Position numbers and translations under genes: made by a program
Notes under the pieces: model-generated
What the model saw: the letters and a program-made list of their open reading frames with translations, nothing else
Database searches by the model: none
What the model was told of the DNA's origin: nothing
Shown: positions 1 through 7,125 of the stretch, piece by piece
Position numbering within the stretch: position 1 is the first letter of the stretch
How the letters are laid out: each line of letters starts with the position of its first letter
NCBI GenBank assembly: GCA_031273485.1
Contig: JAISRS010000177.1
Span: forward strand, 1 to 15,000
Direction of reading: 5' to 3'
DNA: 15,000 nt
From: Prevotellaceae bacterium
GTDB lineage: Bacteria; Bacteroidota; Bacteroidia; Bacteroidales; UBA932

Positions 1-797
1 CGGTCGAAAATCTCCCGTTTAATCACGGCGTCTTTGCGAAAATCTTTCGCTTTGCGCATCCATAACTGATGATAAGGGACGGCAAATTTTGTAAGAAAAC
101 GCAGAGTCGGTTCGCGAAAAATTTCTTCCCGTCCGGATAGCAGCAGAATATTGTAACCATTGGCGGCAAAGGTTTTTAACACGCAGGCAACCGATTCATT
201 GAGATGGTCTTTGTCGCTTTGCGAAGCGTTGTACGGGTCGCGATTGCCGATCAGCGCCAAAGTGCCGTCCAGGTCGCAAATAATTGCTTTCGGAAGGCTT
301 GCATCCTGCTGTTTTGCAACACATACGGACTGTACCAAAGGACGGGGAGAAAAATCGAATGTCTTCTTCAAGTTCTCCAAATCATTGACAAATCGCTTGA
401 TAACGTTCAGGGGAACATATCGTCCCGTTTCCGCATATCGTTTTTCGCAGCGCGCCGTTAATTCGTCGATATCACATTCAAAAAGTTTGAACGATATGTC
501 AGCCATCGTGTTAAACTTTTCGATATAATGATTCAGGTATTCGGCTCGGCAATGGGTGGCGTCGAGCAGCACATTGCATTTTTTGCGGAGCAACGTTTCT
601 ACCGCCGTATCAAGCATGTCCGAAATCAGCATTTCTTTGTGATTCGACAAAAGCGAATCGGAGAAATTCATCATGCGGAAATCGTCCCTGCTGAGGCGCA
701 TCCAGTTTTCCTCCGTCCGCATAAGATATTTGGCCAAAGTGCTTTTGCCCGATCCCGGCGCGCCGATTAACAGTAATATCTGTGGATTTTTATTCAT
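1..797 (-). CDS. pnkp1: Pnkp1: T4-Pnkp-like polynucleotide 5'-kinase / 3'-phosphatase (3' part cut by window edge)
   Basis: End-healing enzyme of an RNA repair set: it phosphorylates 5'-OH ends and removes 2',3'-cyclic or 3'-phosphates so that a ligase can seal. My translation of the minus strand from the ATG at 797 gives 265 residues running off the window. An N-terminal P-loop, GAPGSGKS, lies at residues 12-19, followed by RLSRDDFR (34-41), which resembles the T4 kinase segment holding its general base. Next come LLDATHCR (77-84) and an Arg-rich lid segment with RCEKRY and VPLNVIKRF (116-136). A HAD phosphatase motif, ICDLDGTLA, follows at 173-181 (Asp175, Asp177), then LLLSGREE and, near the cut, RKDAVIKREIF. 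This order is that of T4 Pnkp (about 300 aa), so only some 35 residues should be missing. The phosphatase is HAD-type, not the calcineurin-like type of Clostridium thermocellum Pnkp. It starts 4 bases after the rnl stop, so the two are surely co-translated. Confidence 0.9.
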   Translation of the reverse strand, partial: MNKNPQILLLIGAPGSGKSTLAKYLMRTEENWMRLSRDDFRMMNFSDSLLSNHKEMLISDMLDTAVETLLRKKCNVLLDATHCRAEYLNHYIEKFNTMADISFKLFECDIDELTARCEKRYAETGRYVPLNVIKRFVNDLENLKKTFDFSPRPLVQSVCVAKQQDASLPKAIICDLDGTLALIGNRDPYNASQSDKDHLNESVACVLKTFAANGYNILLLSGREEIFREPTLRFLTKFAVPYHQLWMRKAKDFRKDAVIKREIFD

Positions 798-801
798 ATT
801 A

Positions 802-1992
802 TTATAATTTTATGTCCAGTGTTTCTTCTGCTTTTTCGCCCATAATACGGTCGAAAATAAGGTTTTTCAGCAGATAATTTTCCGGATGTATGTCTTTATA
901 ATTTATTTTCAGCATTTCCCAATTCAGCATCCAGTCGTTGACCGAACATTCCAGCTTGTTTTTTATGCTTCGTTTATTCAAGTAATAGTCGTATCGTTCC
1001 TGAAAATCAATTCCATAAATCATTGTAAGATAATCGTTATTCCTCACCTTGAGCGCGGGAGGCAAATTGCGAATAAACGCTCTGCGGGGCTTAATAACAA
1101 TGCCTTCCTCCATGTTTTGCGACAAAATATCAAACCATTCGTAAACACGATTAATAGCCTGCTCCAAAGCGTCTTCGGTACTAATATCCAGATGCAGAAA
1201 TTCGTCGTCGTTCACTTCGCTATAGCTAAGATTATCATTGACAAACTGTTCGCTGCCGTCGTCAAACACCTTTTTCAGGATATTGAAAGCCTTGAAACAA
1301 ATAGCGCCTTCCCGCCCGAAATGGCTGATTTGCTGCTCGTAAATTCGGAGAGCCTTTTCGCAGGCATCCTGATTCAACACCTGAAAAGCCGCCAGCGATT
1401 CATACTGCCGAATGATGTGTACCGGATATTTTTCGGATAATTCCTTATCGGTCAGGGTCGTTTTGTCAGACTGAAACTCCCTGTAAGCCGGCGATTCTTT
1501 GACCAAAGCTATTTTGCGATATAAATCCGATTCTTTCAGGTAATTACAATGATTTTGATGTACATTCAAGTACCCGATAAATTCGTCTTCAATCAGCCCC
1601 TTACCCAAAATACTCCATGGCATCATTTCCGATTGGATGATGACCAGCGCCAAATTTGTCCAGTCGAAACGCTTGTGTAATTCGCCGCAGCTTTCCTTTG
1701 CCGCATTAAGGTCGATATGACTGATTTTATATCCGTTACGGCTCACAAAGAAAGTGTCTTCCGGATTTTTGTGCAAATAAATATCGCAATACGAACCCAT
1801 GTATTTTCGTTGCGCCACAATTTCCCGCACACCGTTTGCGAAAAAATAACGAATAGCGCCGTCAATACTTTCTATTTCATTGCGTTCCGGCGATTTAGGC
1901 GCGGGAGATATGGTTGGCGAAAAGGCGTTTATCCGGTTTTTGCAAAACCAGTCAATGCGATTTTTCAATCCTTTCAAATCATCTTTTTTCAT
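802..1992 (-). CDS. rnl: Rnl: stand-alone RNA ligase resembling the ligase domain of bacterial Pnkp
   Basis: ATP-dependent RNA ligase predicted to seal the 3'-OH/5'-phosphate ends made by Pnkp1. The nucleotidyltransferase motifs are in order: motif I RKYMGS at 62-67 with Lys63 as the expected adenylated lysine, a FFVSRNG segment at 81-87, SEMMPWS at 121-127, motif IV EGIVIKP at 296-302, and motif V ALKVRNNDYL at 313-322 followed by MIYG. The MPWS and LKVRxxxYLxxIYG signatures and the long C-terminal helical extension are those of the ligase module of C. thermocellum Pnkp rather than of T4 Rnl1 or Rnl2. At 396 aa it is complete as an independent protein. The start is the first ATG, giving MKKDDLK. 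It lies 112 bp after hen1 and 4 bp before pnkp1. The family's ligase is known to need partner contacts (Hen1 N-terminal region) for activity, which fits the clustering. The assignment is from motifs only. Confidence 0.88.
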   Translation of the reverse strand: MKKDDLKGLKNRIDWFCKNRINAFSPTISPAPKSPERNEIESIDGAIRYFFANGVREIVAQRKYMGSYCDIYLHKNPEDTFFVSRNGYKISHIDLNAAKESCGELHKRFDWTNLALVIIQSEMMPWSILGKGLIEDEFIGYLNVHQNHCNYLKESDLYRKIALVKESPAYREFQSDKTTLTDKELSEKYPVHIIRQYESLAAFQVLNQDACEKALRIYEQQISHFGREGAICFKAFNILKKVFDDGSEQFVNDNLSYSEVNDDEFLHLDISTEDALEQAINRVYEWFDILSQNMEEGIVIKPRRAFIRNLPPALKVRNNDYLTMIYGIDFQERYDYYLNKRSIKNKLECSVNDWMLNWEMLKINYKDIHPENYLLKNLIFDRIMGEKAEETLDIKL

Positions 1993-2095
1993 ACTTGTTT
2001 TCTTATATAAATCACAAAAAATATTTACACGTATTATTCACCTGAACCATTGTTAATAAACATATTAAATCATTGACAACGTCGAACTTACGTTT

Positions 2096-2137
2096 CGTCA
2101 TTCGTCATTCGTCATTTGTAATTTTTAATTCGTAATT
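2096..2137. repeat. Degenerate 7-bp tandem repeat overlapping the hen1 3' end
   Basis: Six consecutive heptads on the plus strand: CGTCATT three times, then TGTAATT, TTTAATT and CGTAATT. Read on the minus strand it encodes the last ten residues of Hen1 (NYELKITNDE) and the stop, then continues untranslated toward rnl. From memory, the same simple repeat, often translated as NYELRI-type strings, is scattered in Bacteroidota genomes at gene ends. It probably expanded by slippage or inserted here. Confidence 0.7.
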
Positions 2138-3436
2138 AAATATTATACAGCCTTGTGTGGGCTGAATCCCGTTCAGACTGTCGCCCAGATAAAAATATTC
2201 GACATTTACCTTATTCCCTTCAATACAGCTCGTTATGAGCGAACGAAATTCGTCGCGCGTCAGTTCGAAGCAGTGGTCTTCGTGCCGAAATGCGTCTTCC
2301 ATGCTGTAGAAAGGATTAAATTCCACGTTGGGCGTTGTAATAATCAACTTGTTAAAGTTGTACGACAGCGCTTTTGTTATCAATGCCTTCGCCTCGTCCA
2401 TGGAATTGTGTTCAATTACCTCCGTCAAAATAATGTTCACCTGTTCTTCGGCATTATCGGTATTAAATTCTTCCAAAGAACTGTAGAAAAACAAATTATT
2501 CTCTTCGTAACGCCGCGATATGTTAGCGGCAAGTTGTTCCATATCCGTATTTTTATCGACGGCATAATAAGTAGCCGCAAAATCGCGCGCCATCATTTTT
2601 TTATAGTATATCAGTTCGCCGCAACCGATGTCCAGGACAGGAATATTCAACTCCAACAGGTTGGTAATGAAATTTATCCGTTGTCGTAAAGTGCCTTCAA
2701 TAACCAAATTTGCCTTTAATCCGTTATTTGCCAAATAGTTTTCAAATACGGGTTTAAGTCCTTCAAACTGCCCCGTCGATTTAACCGCTCGCATAATATA
2801 CAGATAGAAAACGAAATAGGGTACATTTTCAATGTTGGTAAGTATCCGTCCGAATTTTTGCGCCATATTGTCATCAATATAGACAAACATCCTGTAATCG
2901 TTTGTAACATGGGTAAAAACGGCAGTCAAAACCAATAAATTGAAGGCGTCGAATACCGATTTGCCGGTAACAGTCAGGCGAAAAATACGGTGCGATTGCC
3001 GTTCGACTTTGATTCCCTCAAAATATTTTGACAGCAGGAATCTACCGTTTCTGTACCAGTTGGAATCAATATAAAACGAGGGTATTTCGATGGTACACAT
3101 TGCATTGTCGGCTTCTCCCTGCGTAATGCCCAGCCATTTGATAGGCTTTTCGGTAAATTCTTTCCGGCTTTTCAGGATATGAGAAAACAATTCGTTGCAG
3201 ATATGCAACACTGCCAGCGGAGAACAATAACTTTGATAATCAAGCGAATTACTGTCTTCGGGACAATAGCTGTACTGTCTGTCCTGAAAAACGACTTCGT
3301 ACTCGTTCCTCCCGACAACATTACCGATAATCTGCCCGTTTTTTAATGATTTACAATACAATCCATTATCGGTATCCGGATTTTTACATAAAATATCCAA
3401 CAGATTGTTGTTTAAAGATTTAATGTTTAAAATCAT
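2105..3436 (-). CDS. hen1: Hen1: bacterial 3'-terminal RNA ribose 2'-O-methyltransferase
   Basis: SAM- and metal-dependent methyltransferase predicted to methylate the 2'-OH of the 3'-terminal nucleotide of cleaved RNA before sealing, which protects the repaired site from further ribotoxin attack. The 443-aa length and two-part layout fit bacterial Hen1 (about 460 aa). Residues 1 to about 240 are the bacterial N-terminal region that in C. thermocellum activates the Pnkp ligase; about 245-443 are the methyltransferase. SAM motif I is VLDIGCGE (267-274). Metal-binding EVIEH at 339-343 gives Glu339, Glu342 and His343, and RHEDHCFELTRDEF at 384-397 supplies the further His (385 or 388). The conserved TTPNVEFN is at 367-374. 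It is first of the three repair genes and has its own -7 element. The last residues (NYELKITNDE) are encoded by a heptad simple repeat, so the native C-terminus may have been replaced. Confidence 0.9.
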   Translation of the reverse strand: MILNIKSLNNNLLDILCKNPDTDNGLYCKSLKNGQIIGNVVGRNEYEVVFQDRQYSYCPEDSNSLDYQSYCSPLAVLHICNELFSHILKSRKEFTEKPIKWLGITQGEADNAMCTIEIPSFYIDSNWYRNGRFLLSKYFEGIKVERQSHRIFRLTVTGKSVFDAFNLLVLTAVFTHVTNDYRMFVYIDDNMAQKFGRILTNIENVPYFVFYLYIMRAVKSTGQFEGLKPVFENYLANNGLKANLVIEGTLRQRINFITNLLELNIPVLDIGCGELIYYKKMMARDFAATYYAVDKNTDMEQLAANISRRYEENNLFFYSSLEEFNTDNAEEQVNIILTEVIEHNSMDEAKALITKALSYNFNKLIITTPNVEFNPFYSMEDAFRHEDHCFELTRDEFRSLITSCIEGNKVNVEYFYLGDSLNGIQPTQGCIIFNYELKITNDE

Positions 3437-3464
3437 TTTTGTTTACATCAATTAAAATAGTTTA

Positions 3465-3472
3465 CAAAGATA
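3465..3472 (-). promoter_or_regulatory. Candidate -7 promoter element of the hen1-rnl-pnkp1 operon
   Basis: On the minus strand this reads TATCTTTG, an exact match to the Bacteroidota -7 consensus TAnnTTTG, 28 bases upstream of the hen1 ATG. That places transcription start about 20 bases before the gene. I see no clear TTTG at -33. It suggests the repair genes can be expressed independently of the ARPP-1 gene upstream. Confidence 0.5.
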
Positions 3473-3527
3473 AACATTTAGCGCTCAGTCTTTCTGCATA
3501 ACTCTTTTCTACAGTGTTTGCCGAGAT

Positions 3528-4529
3528 TTACCGGTTACGATTTATCCCTCCATATCTGAAATTCCGATGGTTGTAATCTCTGCGGTCATTACCCGATACG
3601 TCGATTTCATCGGTTGAATAGGCAACAGAATGAACTTTTTCTTCTGTTCCGGCTTCCGAATGATAGGTCTTGAACAAGATGCTGTTACTTGTTCTGTAAC
3701 GTTTTTCAAAAGTGATGATACCGGTGTTTTTCACGTTCATTTCGCCTTTTTTTGCTGCAATGATAAATTCCTCGACATTGTCGGCAGTAGGATGCTCAAA
3801 ATTCAAGTCCCTCTTGAAGCTGAAAACCGCCTCGCTCGCAGCCGATTCCAGAAGTTTATCCTGCAATTTGCCGAACAATTCCGCGCTTCCGAAAGTTTCC
3901 ACTGTCGAAATTTTGCCATTGATACAAAATGCAAATCCCACAGCATCGGTTTTCCCGTCAAAGGCAGGATGCAGGGCGTCAAAATATTCCTTTACGGTTT
4001 TTTGGAGTTCGTCATTGTCCAGCGTGAGTTGCAGGCTCGACGCCGAATCCTTGCTCCTCACATCGAAATCGATAACGGTACTGACGGATTCCTGATAACT
4101 CGCAACCTCTGCCCATACTTCGTGCTGACTTTGTTTTTCGCGTGCCGCAATTTTCAAATGTCTATTACTCAAACTCTTTTTGGAAGTAGAAAATTCGGTA
4201 TCACTCTCATGTCCACGCCTGTGCCAGCGACTTTGCTCCACGCAAAACGACTTCAGCGGCACATTCTCACTGCCCGGTTTCAGGATAACATCTTCGGCAA
4301 TAGTGCGGTCCTGCCGTCCGCCTTTCACAATATCGCCCGACAGGAGAAAAACATAATGTTCGGATTTGTTGTCAATGGATAATTCACCGACATTTCCCGT
4401 TTCGTGCAACACTATCAGATTTTTATCCATAGCTTCTTCCAATGTTACGTACTTCCTGCTTAAACGGTCGTTTCCCTGAATCGTAAAAATCGCCAGATTT
4501 TTATGTGCATTTAAATTCTTGTTAATCAT
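3528..4529 (-). CDS. ARPP-1 / DUF6569-family protein of unknown function
   Basis: Resembles the ARPP-1 (DUF6569) family. The signatures, numbered from the chosen start, are YVTLEEAMDKNLI near the N-terminus (27-39), the glycine-rich block LLSGDIVKGGRQDRTIAEDV (62-81) and SFCVEQSRW (94-102), followed by a His/Arg-rich stretch and a long alpha/beta C-terminal half. The biochemical role is not established as far as I know; the family name refers to association with ADP-ribosylglycohydrolase and rhodanese/phosphatase proteins. No signal peptide or membrane segment is visible, so it is probably cytoplasmic. The reading frame is open back to a TTG at 4568, but that TTG lies inside the -7 element, so I take the first ATG at 4529 (MINKNLN), giving 333 aa. 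It stands 91 bp upstream of hen1 on the same strand, which hints at a shared role or co-transcription with RNA repair. The tail is Asn/Arg/Gly-rich. Confidence 0.72.
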   Translation of the reverse strand: MINKNLNAHKNLAIFTIQGNDRLSRKYVTLEEAMDKNLIVLHETGNVGELSIDNKSEHYVFLLSGDIVKGGRQDRTIAEDVILKPGSENVPLKSFCVEQSRWHRRGHESDTEFSTSKKSLSNRHLKIAAREKQSQHEVWAEVASYQESVSTVIDFDVRSKDSASSLQLTLDNDELQKTVKEYFDALHPAFDGKTDAVGFAFCINGKISTVETFGSAELFGKLQDKLLESAASEAVFSFKRDLNFEHPTADNVEEFIIAAKKGEMNVKNTGIITFEKRYRTSNSILFKTYHSEAGTEEKVHSVAYSTDEIDVSGNDRRDYNHRNFRYGGINRNR

Positions 4530-4565
4530 TGTATTTATATAAAATTTATTATTAATAATCCGGCA

Positions 4566-4573
4566 CAAAGTTA
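4566..4573 (-). promoter_or_regulatory. Candidate -7 promoter element of the ARPP-1 gene
   Basis: The minus strand reads TAACTTTG, matching TAnnTTTG exactly, 36 bases before the ATG at 4529. The -33 region is not clearly TTTG. It decides the start: a TTG start at 4568 would lie within the promoter. Confidence 0.5.
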
Positions 4574-4653
4574 CTACCCTTTTTTGACAACTTCCGACAC
4601 TGATATATTTTCTTCAAAAAAAAATTGAGAGTAACAAGCGTAAAAGCAAATAA

Positions 4654-4917
4654 ACCCGAACTTACAAACGCCGTAGTCTCTCGTCATTCAATATTATTTA
4701 CCTTCAAGTAGTTGAACGTAAAAGAAACGGGAGTATTGCATTTGCAATGGAAATGGCTGTAAACAATGAGTTTTGTTGCGTATTATTTGGCTTTGACGAT
4801 AAAATACAGATATTGGAACCGCAACATTTAGCTGAATTTATGCCGAATAAACTGTATATGACAAATGGTCGGGCAGGAAAATGCGTAGCGTCAAAACTTT
4901 TTAGAGGTACCCTTTAA
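4654..4917 (+). pseudogene. Remnant resembling the C-terminus of a WYL-domain transcription regulator
   Basis: An open plus-strand frame runs from 4654 to the TAA at 4915-4917. It lacks an ATG until 4747 and no upstream domain is visible. The translated stretch contains RKRNGSIAFAMEM, then VLFGFDDKIQILEPQHLAEFM. This resembles the end of the WYL C-terminal extension, where 'DGS...' precedes a helix and '..fGd.veVLeP..Lre.i'. A complete YafY-like regulator has about 230-330 aa with an N-terminal helix-turn-helix, so at most the last quarter survives. WYL regulators often neighbour defence genes, and this one is divergent from the repair cluster. The similarity is from memory and short; chance resemblance is possible. 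Confidence 0.38.
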
Positions 4918-5003
4918 TTCTTCGCAGACTTTGAATTTGAGGTTTTTTAAGTATCTCATAATAAACAAAATTTGTAATTTGTCTGCAAACTGTAAATCAA
5001 CAT

Positions 5004-5039
5004 ATAGGCTTATATTACAAACATATAATATAAGCCTAT
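5004..5039. terminator. Perfect 14-bp inverted repeat downstream of rpmE2, possible terminator
   Basis: ATAGGCTTATATTA (5004-5017) and TAATATAAGCCTAT (5026-5039) are exact reverse complements around an 8-base loop. On the plus strand the stem is followed by a T-rich run (tttgatatttta); on the minus strand, 56 bases after the L31 stop, no U-tract follows. It may end the converging transcripts or act as an RNA 3'-end stabiliser. It could equally be a protein-binding palindrome. Confidence 0.4.
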
Positions 5040-5094
5040 TTTGATATTTTATTAAAACGGAAAATTTTCTATTCCCTTGTTGCAAAAAAATCAG

Positions 5095-5358
5095 TTATGA
5101 TTTTTTTGAATCCAAATGTTTTTTATAACGATTCATAAACTTATCGACACGACCTGCCGTATCTACTAATTTCATTTTCCCTGTATAAAAGGGATGAGAG
5201 GTGTTTGATATTTCCAATTTATATAATGGATATACGATTCCTCCAATTTCGATTGTTTCTCGTGTTTGTACGGTTGAACGCGTTAAAAACATTACTTCAT
5301 TTGACATGTCTTTAAATGCCACTACTCTATAATCCGACGGATGAATACTTTTTTTCAT
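5095..5358 (-). CDS. rpmE2: Ribosomal protein bL31, type B (zinc-independent)
   Basis: Protein of the large ribosomal subunit, located at the central protuberance and bridging to the small subunit. The 87-aa product begins MKKSIHPSDYRVVAF, has the family's ISNTSHPFYTG segment, and ends in a basic tail with GRVDKFMNRYKKH. There is no cysteine, so the CxxC zinc site of type A L31 is absent. This defines the type B form, common as the sole L31 in Bacteroidota and elsewhere produced on zinc limitation. The ATG at 5358 is the only sensible start. The gene has its own strong promoter and a leader of about 105 bases, and is followed by an inverted repeat. It is downstream of gldJ on the same strand. 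Confidence 0.93.
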   Translation of the reverse strand: MKKSIHPSDYRVVAFKDMSNEVMFLTRSTVQTRETIEIGGIVYPLYKLEISNTSHPFYTGKMKLVDTAGRVDKFMNRYKKHLDSKKS

Positions 5359-5397
5359 TTAAATATAATTCTTTTTTAATTACTCTGCGAATCATTT

Positions 5398-5427
5398 CAT
5401 TAATGTTTAATTTGCTAAAAATTAATG
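5398..5427 (-). promoter_or_regulatory. Candidate structured leader of rpmE2
   Basis: Within the rpmE2 leader, TTAATTT (5407-5413) pairs perfectly with AAATTAA (5419-5425) around a 5-base loop. An alternative outer pair, CATTAAT (5398-5404) with ATTAATG (5421-5427), shares the same right arm, so the two pairings compete. L31 leaders in other bacteria can carry autogenous control. AT-rich sequence makes such pairings likely by chance, so this is only a candidate. Confidence 0.25.
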
Positions 5428-5470
5428 AACCGGTCACATTTTTTACTACTATAATTTTTAATTCAGGGCG

Positions 5471-5501
5471 CAAAATTAATATTTTTATATTTATCTACAA
5501 A
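5471..5501 (-). promoter_or_regulatory. Consensus Bacteroidota promoter of rpmE2
   Basis: On the minus strand a -33 TTTG (5498-5501) is separated by exactly 19 bases from a -7 TAATTTTG (5471-5478). Both boxes and the spacing match the Bacteroidota TTTG-N19-TAnnTTTG consensus. Predicted transcription start is near 5464, leaving about 105 bases of leader before L31. Confidence 0.8.
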
Positions 5502-5587
5502 ATACCGAACAAAAATATCACTGATATTAATTTTATTTAATATTAAATATTTGATCTATATTTCTATCTTTCAGCTGAAAAATAATT

Positions 5588-7090
5588 TTATTTTTTCTTC
5601 TTTTTACCTTCTATTTTAGCCTTTCCGCCCATACTGCTCATCGCACAACGAAAGCCTATATCTACTGCGGCTCTGTCCTGATCTAAAAATCTTCTTACAG
5701 CGGGGCGCAATCGTTCAGGACGGTCTAAGAAACTTCCTCCTTTGAAAACTCTGGATTTATCGCTTACCAAAGTAATCATTCCTTTATGTTGAGCGTCACC
5801 TTGATAATATACCCATTTTGAGTTTGCCACTGTGTCGGGTGTAGCTTCCGCATTTGTATAAAATATTGAAGACCTTGCATCTCCATCTCTGTAGTTTCTG
5901 TTGTCCCCTACTCTATAATTATATCTGTCCACAGCGCCAACGGTATCATATCTCATTCTTCCCAAAGAATCTTTTGCCATAATTTGACCTTCGGCATCTT
6001 TTGCCAACTCCATAAACACATTACCTCTAAACGGGTTAAATTCATCAACTTCTGCCAAAGACAATTGTCTGTATATATCGGCTACCCATTCGTTCACATT
6101 TCCAACCATATCATATAAACCAAAGTCGTTAGGCGGAAACGAGCGAACTTCTGCGGGAATGGCATATCCGTCGTTTTGTTTGCTGCCTGCTACGCCTGAC
6201 AAGTCGCCTCTTCCTCTTTGGTGATTTGCCAACATTTGTCCTCTTCTTTTTTTACTTGCATCTCTGACATTTGTTCCGCTCCAGCCATATAAACGTCTTT
6301 CCACAACTCTCTCATCATAAGTCGAACCTATCATGGCTATTGCCGCATATTCAAATTCGGCTTCGGTTGGGAGGCGATATTTAGGATATAAAATGCCGTC
6401 TTCAAATTTTACGCCGCGGGCTTCGCCTGTTGCAATATCTTTAGGTTGCTTTCTTTCATTGTATTCGGCTTCATATTGACCGGCAAGAAGAGCGTCAGTA
6501 TCAAAGTTATTAGCATCTTGTTGATCTACAACATTGGCAGTAATAATTCCTCTTTTTATAAGTTCCGCTTCATTGACTCTATTGGTACGCCAAAGACAAT
6601 AATCGTTTGCCTGCAACCAGGTTACGCCAACTACCGGATAATTGTTATACGACGGATAGCGGAAATACGCCTGAACATAAGGTTCGTTAAATGCCAACGG
6701 ACTTCTCCACACCAGAGTATCGGGCGTGGCATTTTTCACAACATTAGGATAGCTTGTATAAACTTTTCCCAACCAAAACAGGTAGTCTCTGTATTGCTGA
6801 TTAGTTACTTCGGTTTCATCAATATAGTACGAATCCAAAGTTACTCTTCTTGGAGAGTTGTTCCATTCATGAGCAATATCATCTGCTACTTGCCCCATTA
6901 TAAAAGCTCCGCCCGGAATAAAAACCAAACCCGGGGCTGTTCTTTCATTATTTGGTTTAACGTATTCTACCCCTCCATATTTAGGGTCGTTATACTTCCA
7001 TCCTGTCTTTTCCGAAACCATTTTTTTATTAAAAAAACATCCGGATAAAATCATAGATAAACAAAAACATGCTAAAACTTTCAAGTTCAT
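5588..7090 (-). CDS. gldJ: GldJ-like gliding motility / type IX secretion lipoprotein (SUMF1 fold)
   Basis: Outer-membrane-associated lipoprotein of the gliding/type IX secretion apparatus; in Flavobacterium GldJ is needed for gliding and stabilises other Gld proteins. The signal peptide ends in a lipobox (ILSG/C) with Cys18. TGWKYNDPKYGG at 29-40 is a GldJ signature, and separates it from GldK/PorK. A formylglycine-generating-enzyme-like (SUMF1) domain follows: GLVFIPGGAFIMG (54-66), DETEVTN (91-97), PVVGVTWLQANDYCLWR, YRLPTEAEFEYAA, DMVGNVNEW, VFKGGSF and terminal GFRCAM. It ends in a Lys-rich tail. At 500 aa the length fits GldJ. It stands alone, without gldKLMN beside it, as gldJ usually does. 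The fold suggests an enzyme, but no such activity is known for Gld proteins. The start is the only ATG giving a signal peptide and is preceded by a -7 box. Confidence 0.82.
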   Translation of the reverse strand: MNLKVLACFCLSMILSGCFFNKKMVSEKTGWKYNDPKYGGVEYVKPNNERTAPGLVFIPGGAFIMGQVADDIAHEWNNSPRRVTLDSYYIDETEVTNQQYRDYLFWLGKVYTSYPNVVKNATPDTLVWRSPLAFNEPYVQAYFRYPSYNNYPVVGVTWLQANDYCLWRTNRVNEAELIKRGIITANVVDQQDANNFDTDALLAGQYEAEYNERKQPKDIATGEARGVKFEDGILYPKYRLPTEAEFEYAAIAMIGSTYDERVVERRLYGWSGTNVRDASKKRRGQMLANHQRGRGDLSGVAGSKQNDGYAIPAEVRSFPPNDFGLYDMVGNVNEWVADIYRQLSLAEVDEFNPFRGNVFMELAKDAEGQIMAKDSLGRMRYDTVGAVDRYNYRVGDNRNYRDGDARSSIFYTNAEATPDTVANSKWVYYQGDAQHKGMITLVSDKSRVFKGGSFLDRPERLRPAVRRFLDQDRAAVDIGFRCAMSSMGGKAKIEGKKKKK

Positions 7091-7117
7091 ATCACTTAGT
7101 GTTATAATTTATGAGTG

Positions 7118-7125
7118 CAAAGTTA
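7118..7125 (-). promoter_or_regulatory. Candidate -7 promoter element of gldJ
   Basis: The minus strand reads TAACTTTG, matching TAnnTTTG, 27 bases before the gldJ ATG. The expected -33 position holds a T-run rather than an exact TTTG. Confidence 0.55.

Noticed and set aside
3630..4382. 250-codon plus-strand frame
   Set aside because: It is the antisense shadow of the ARPP-1 gene, whose minus-strand product has family signatures.
4891..5085. 64-codon minus-strand reading frame after rpmE2
   Set aside because: It overlaps the 14-bp inverted repeat and the plus-strand WYL-like frame, has no recognisable domain, and has AT-driven composition.
5588..7090. Active formylglycine-generating enzyme or GldK/PorK
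   Set aside because: The fold is SUMF1-like, but the TGWxYNDPKxGG opening and the absence of gldLMN neighbours point to GldJ. No sulfatase is nearby.
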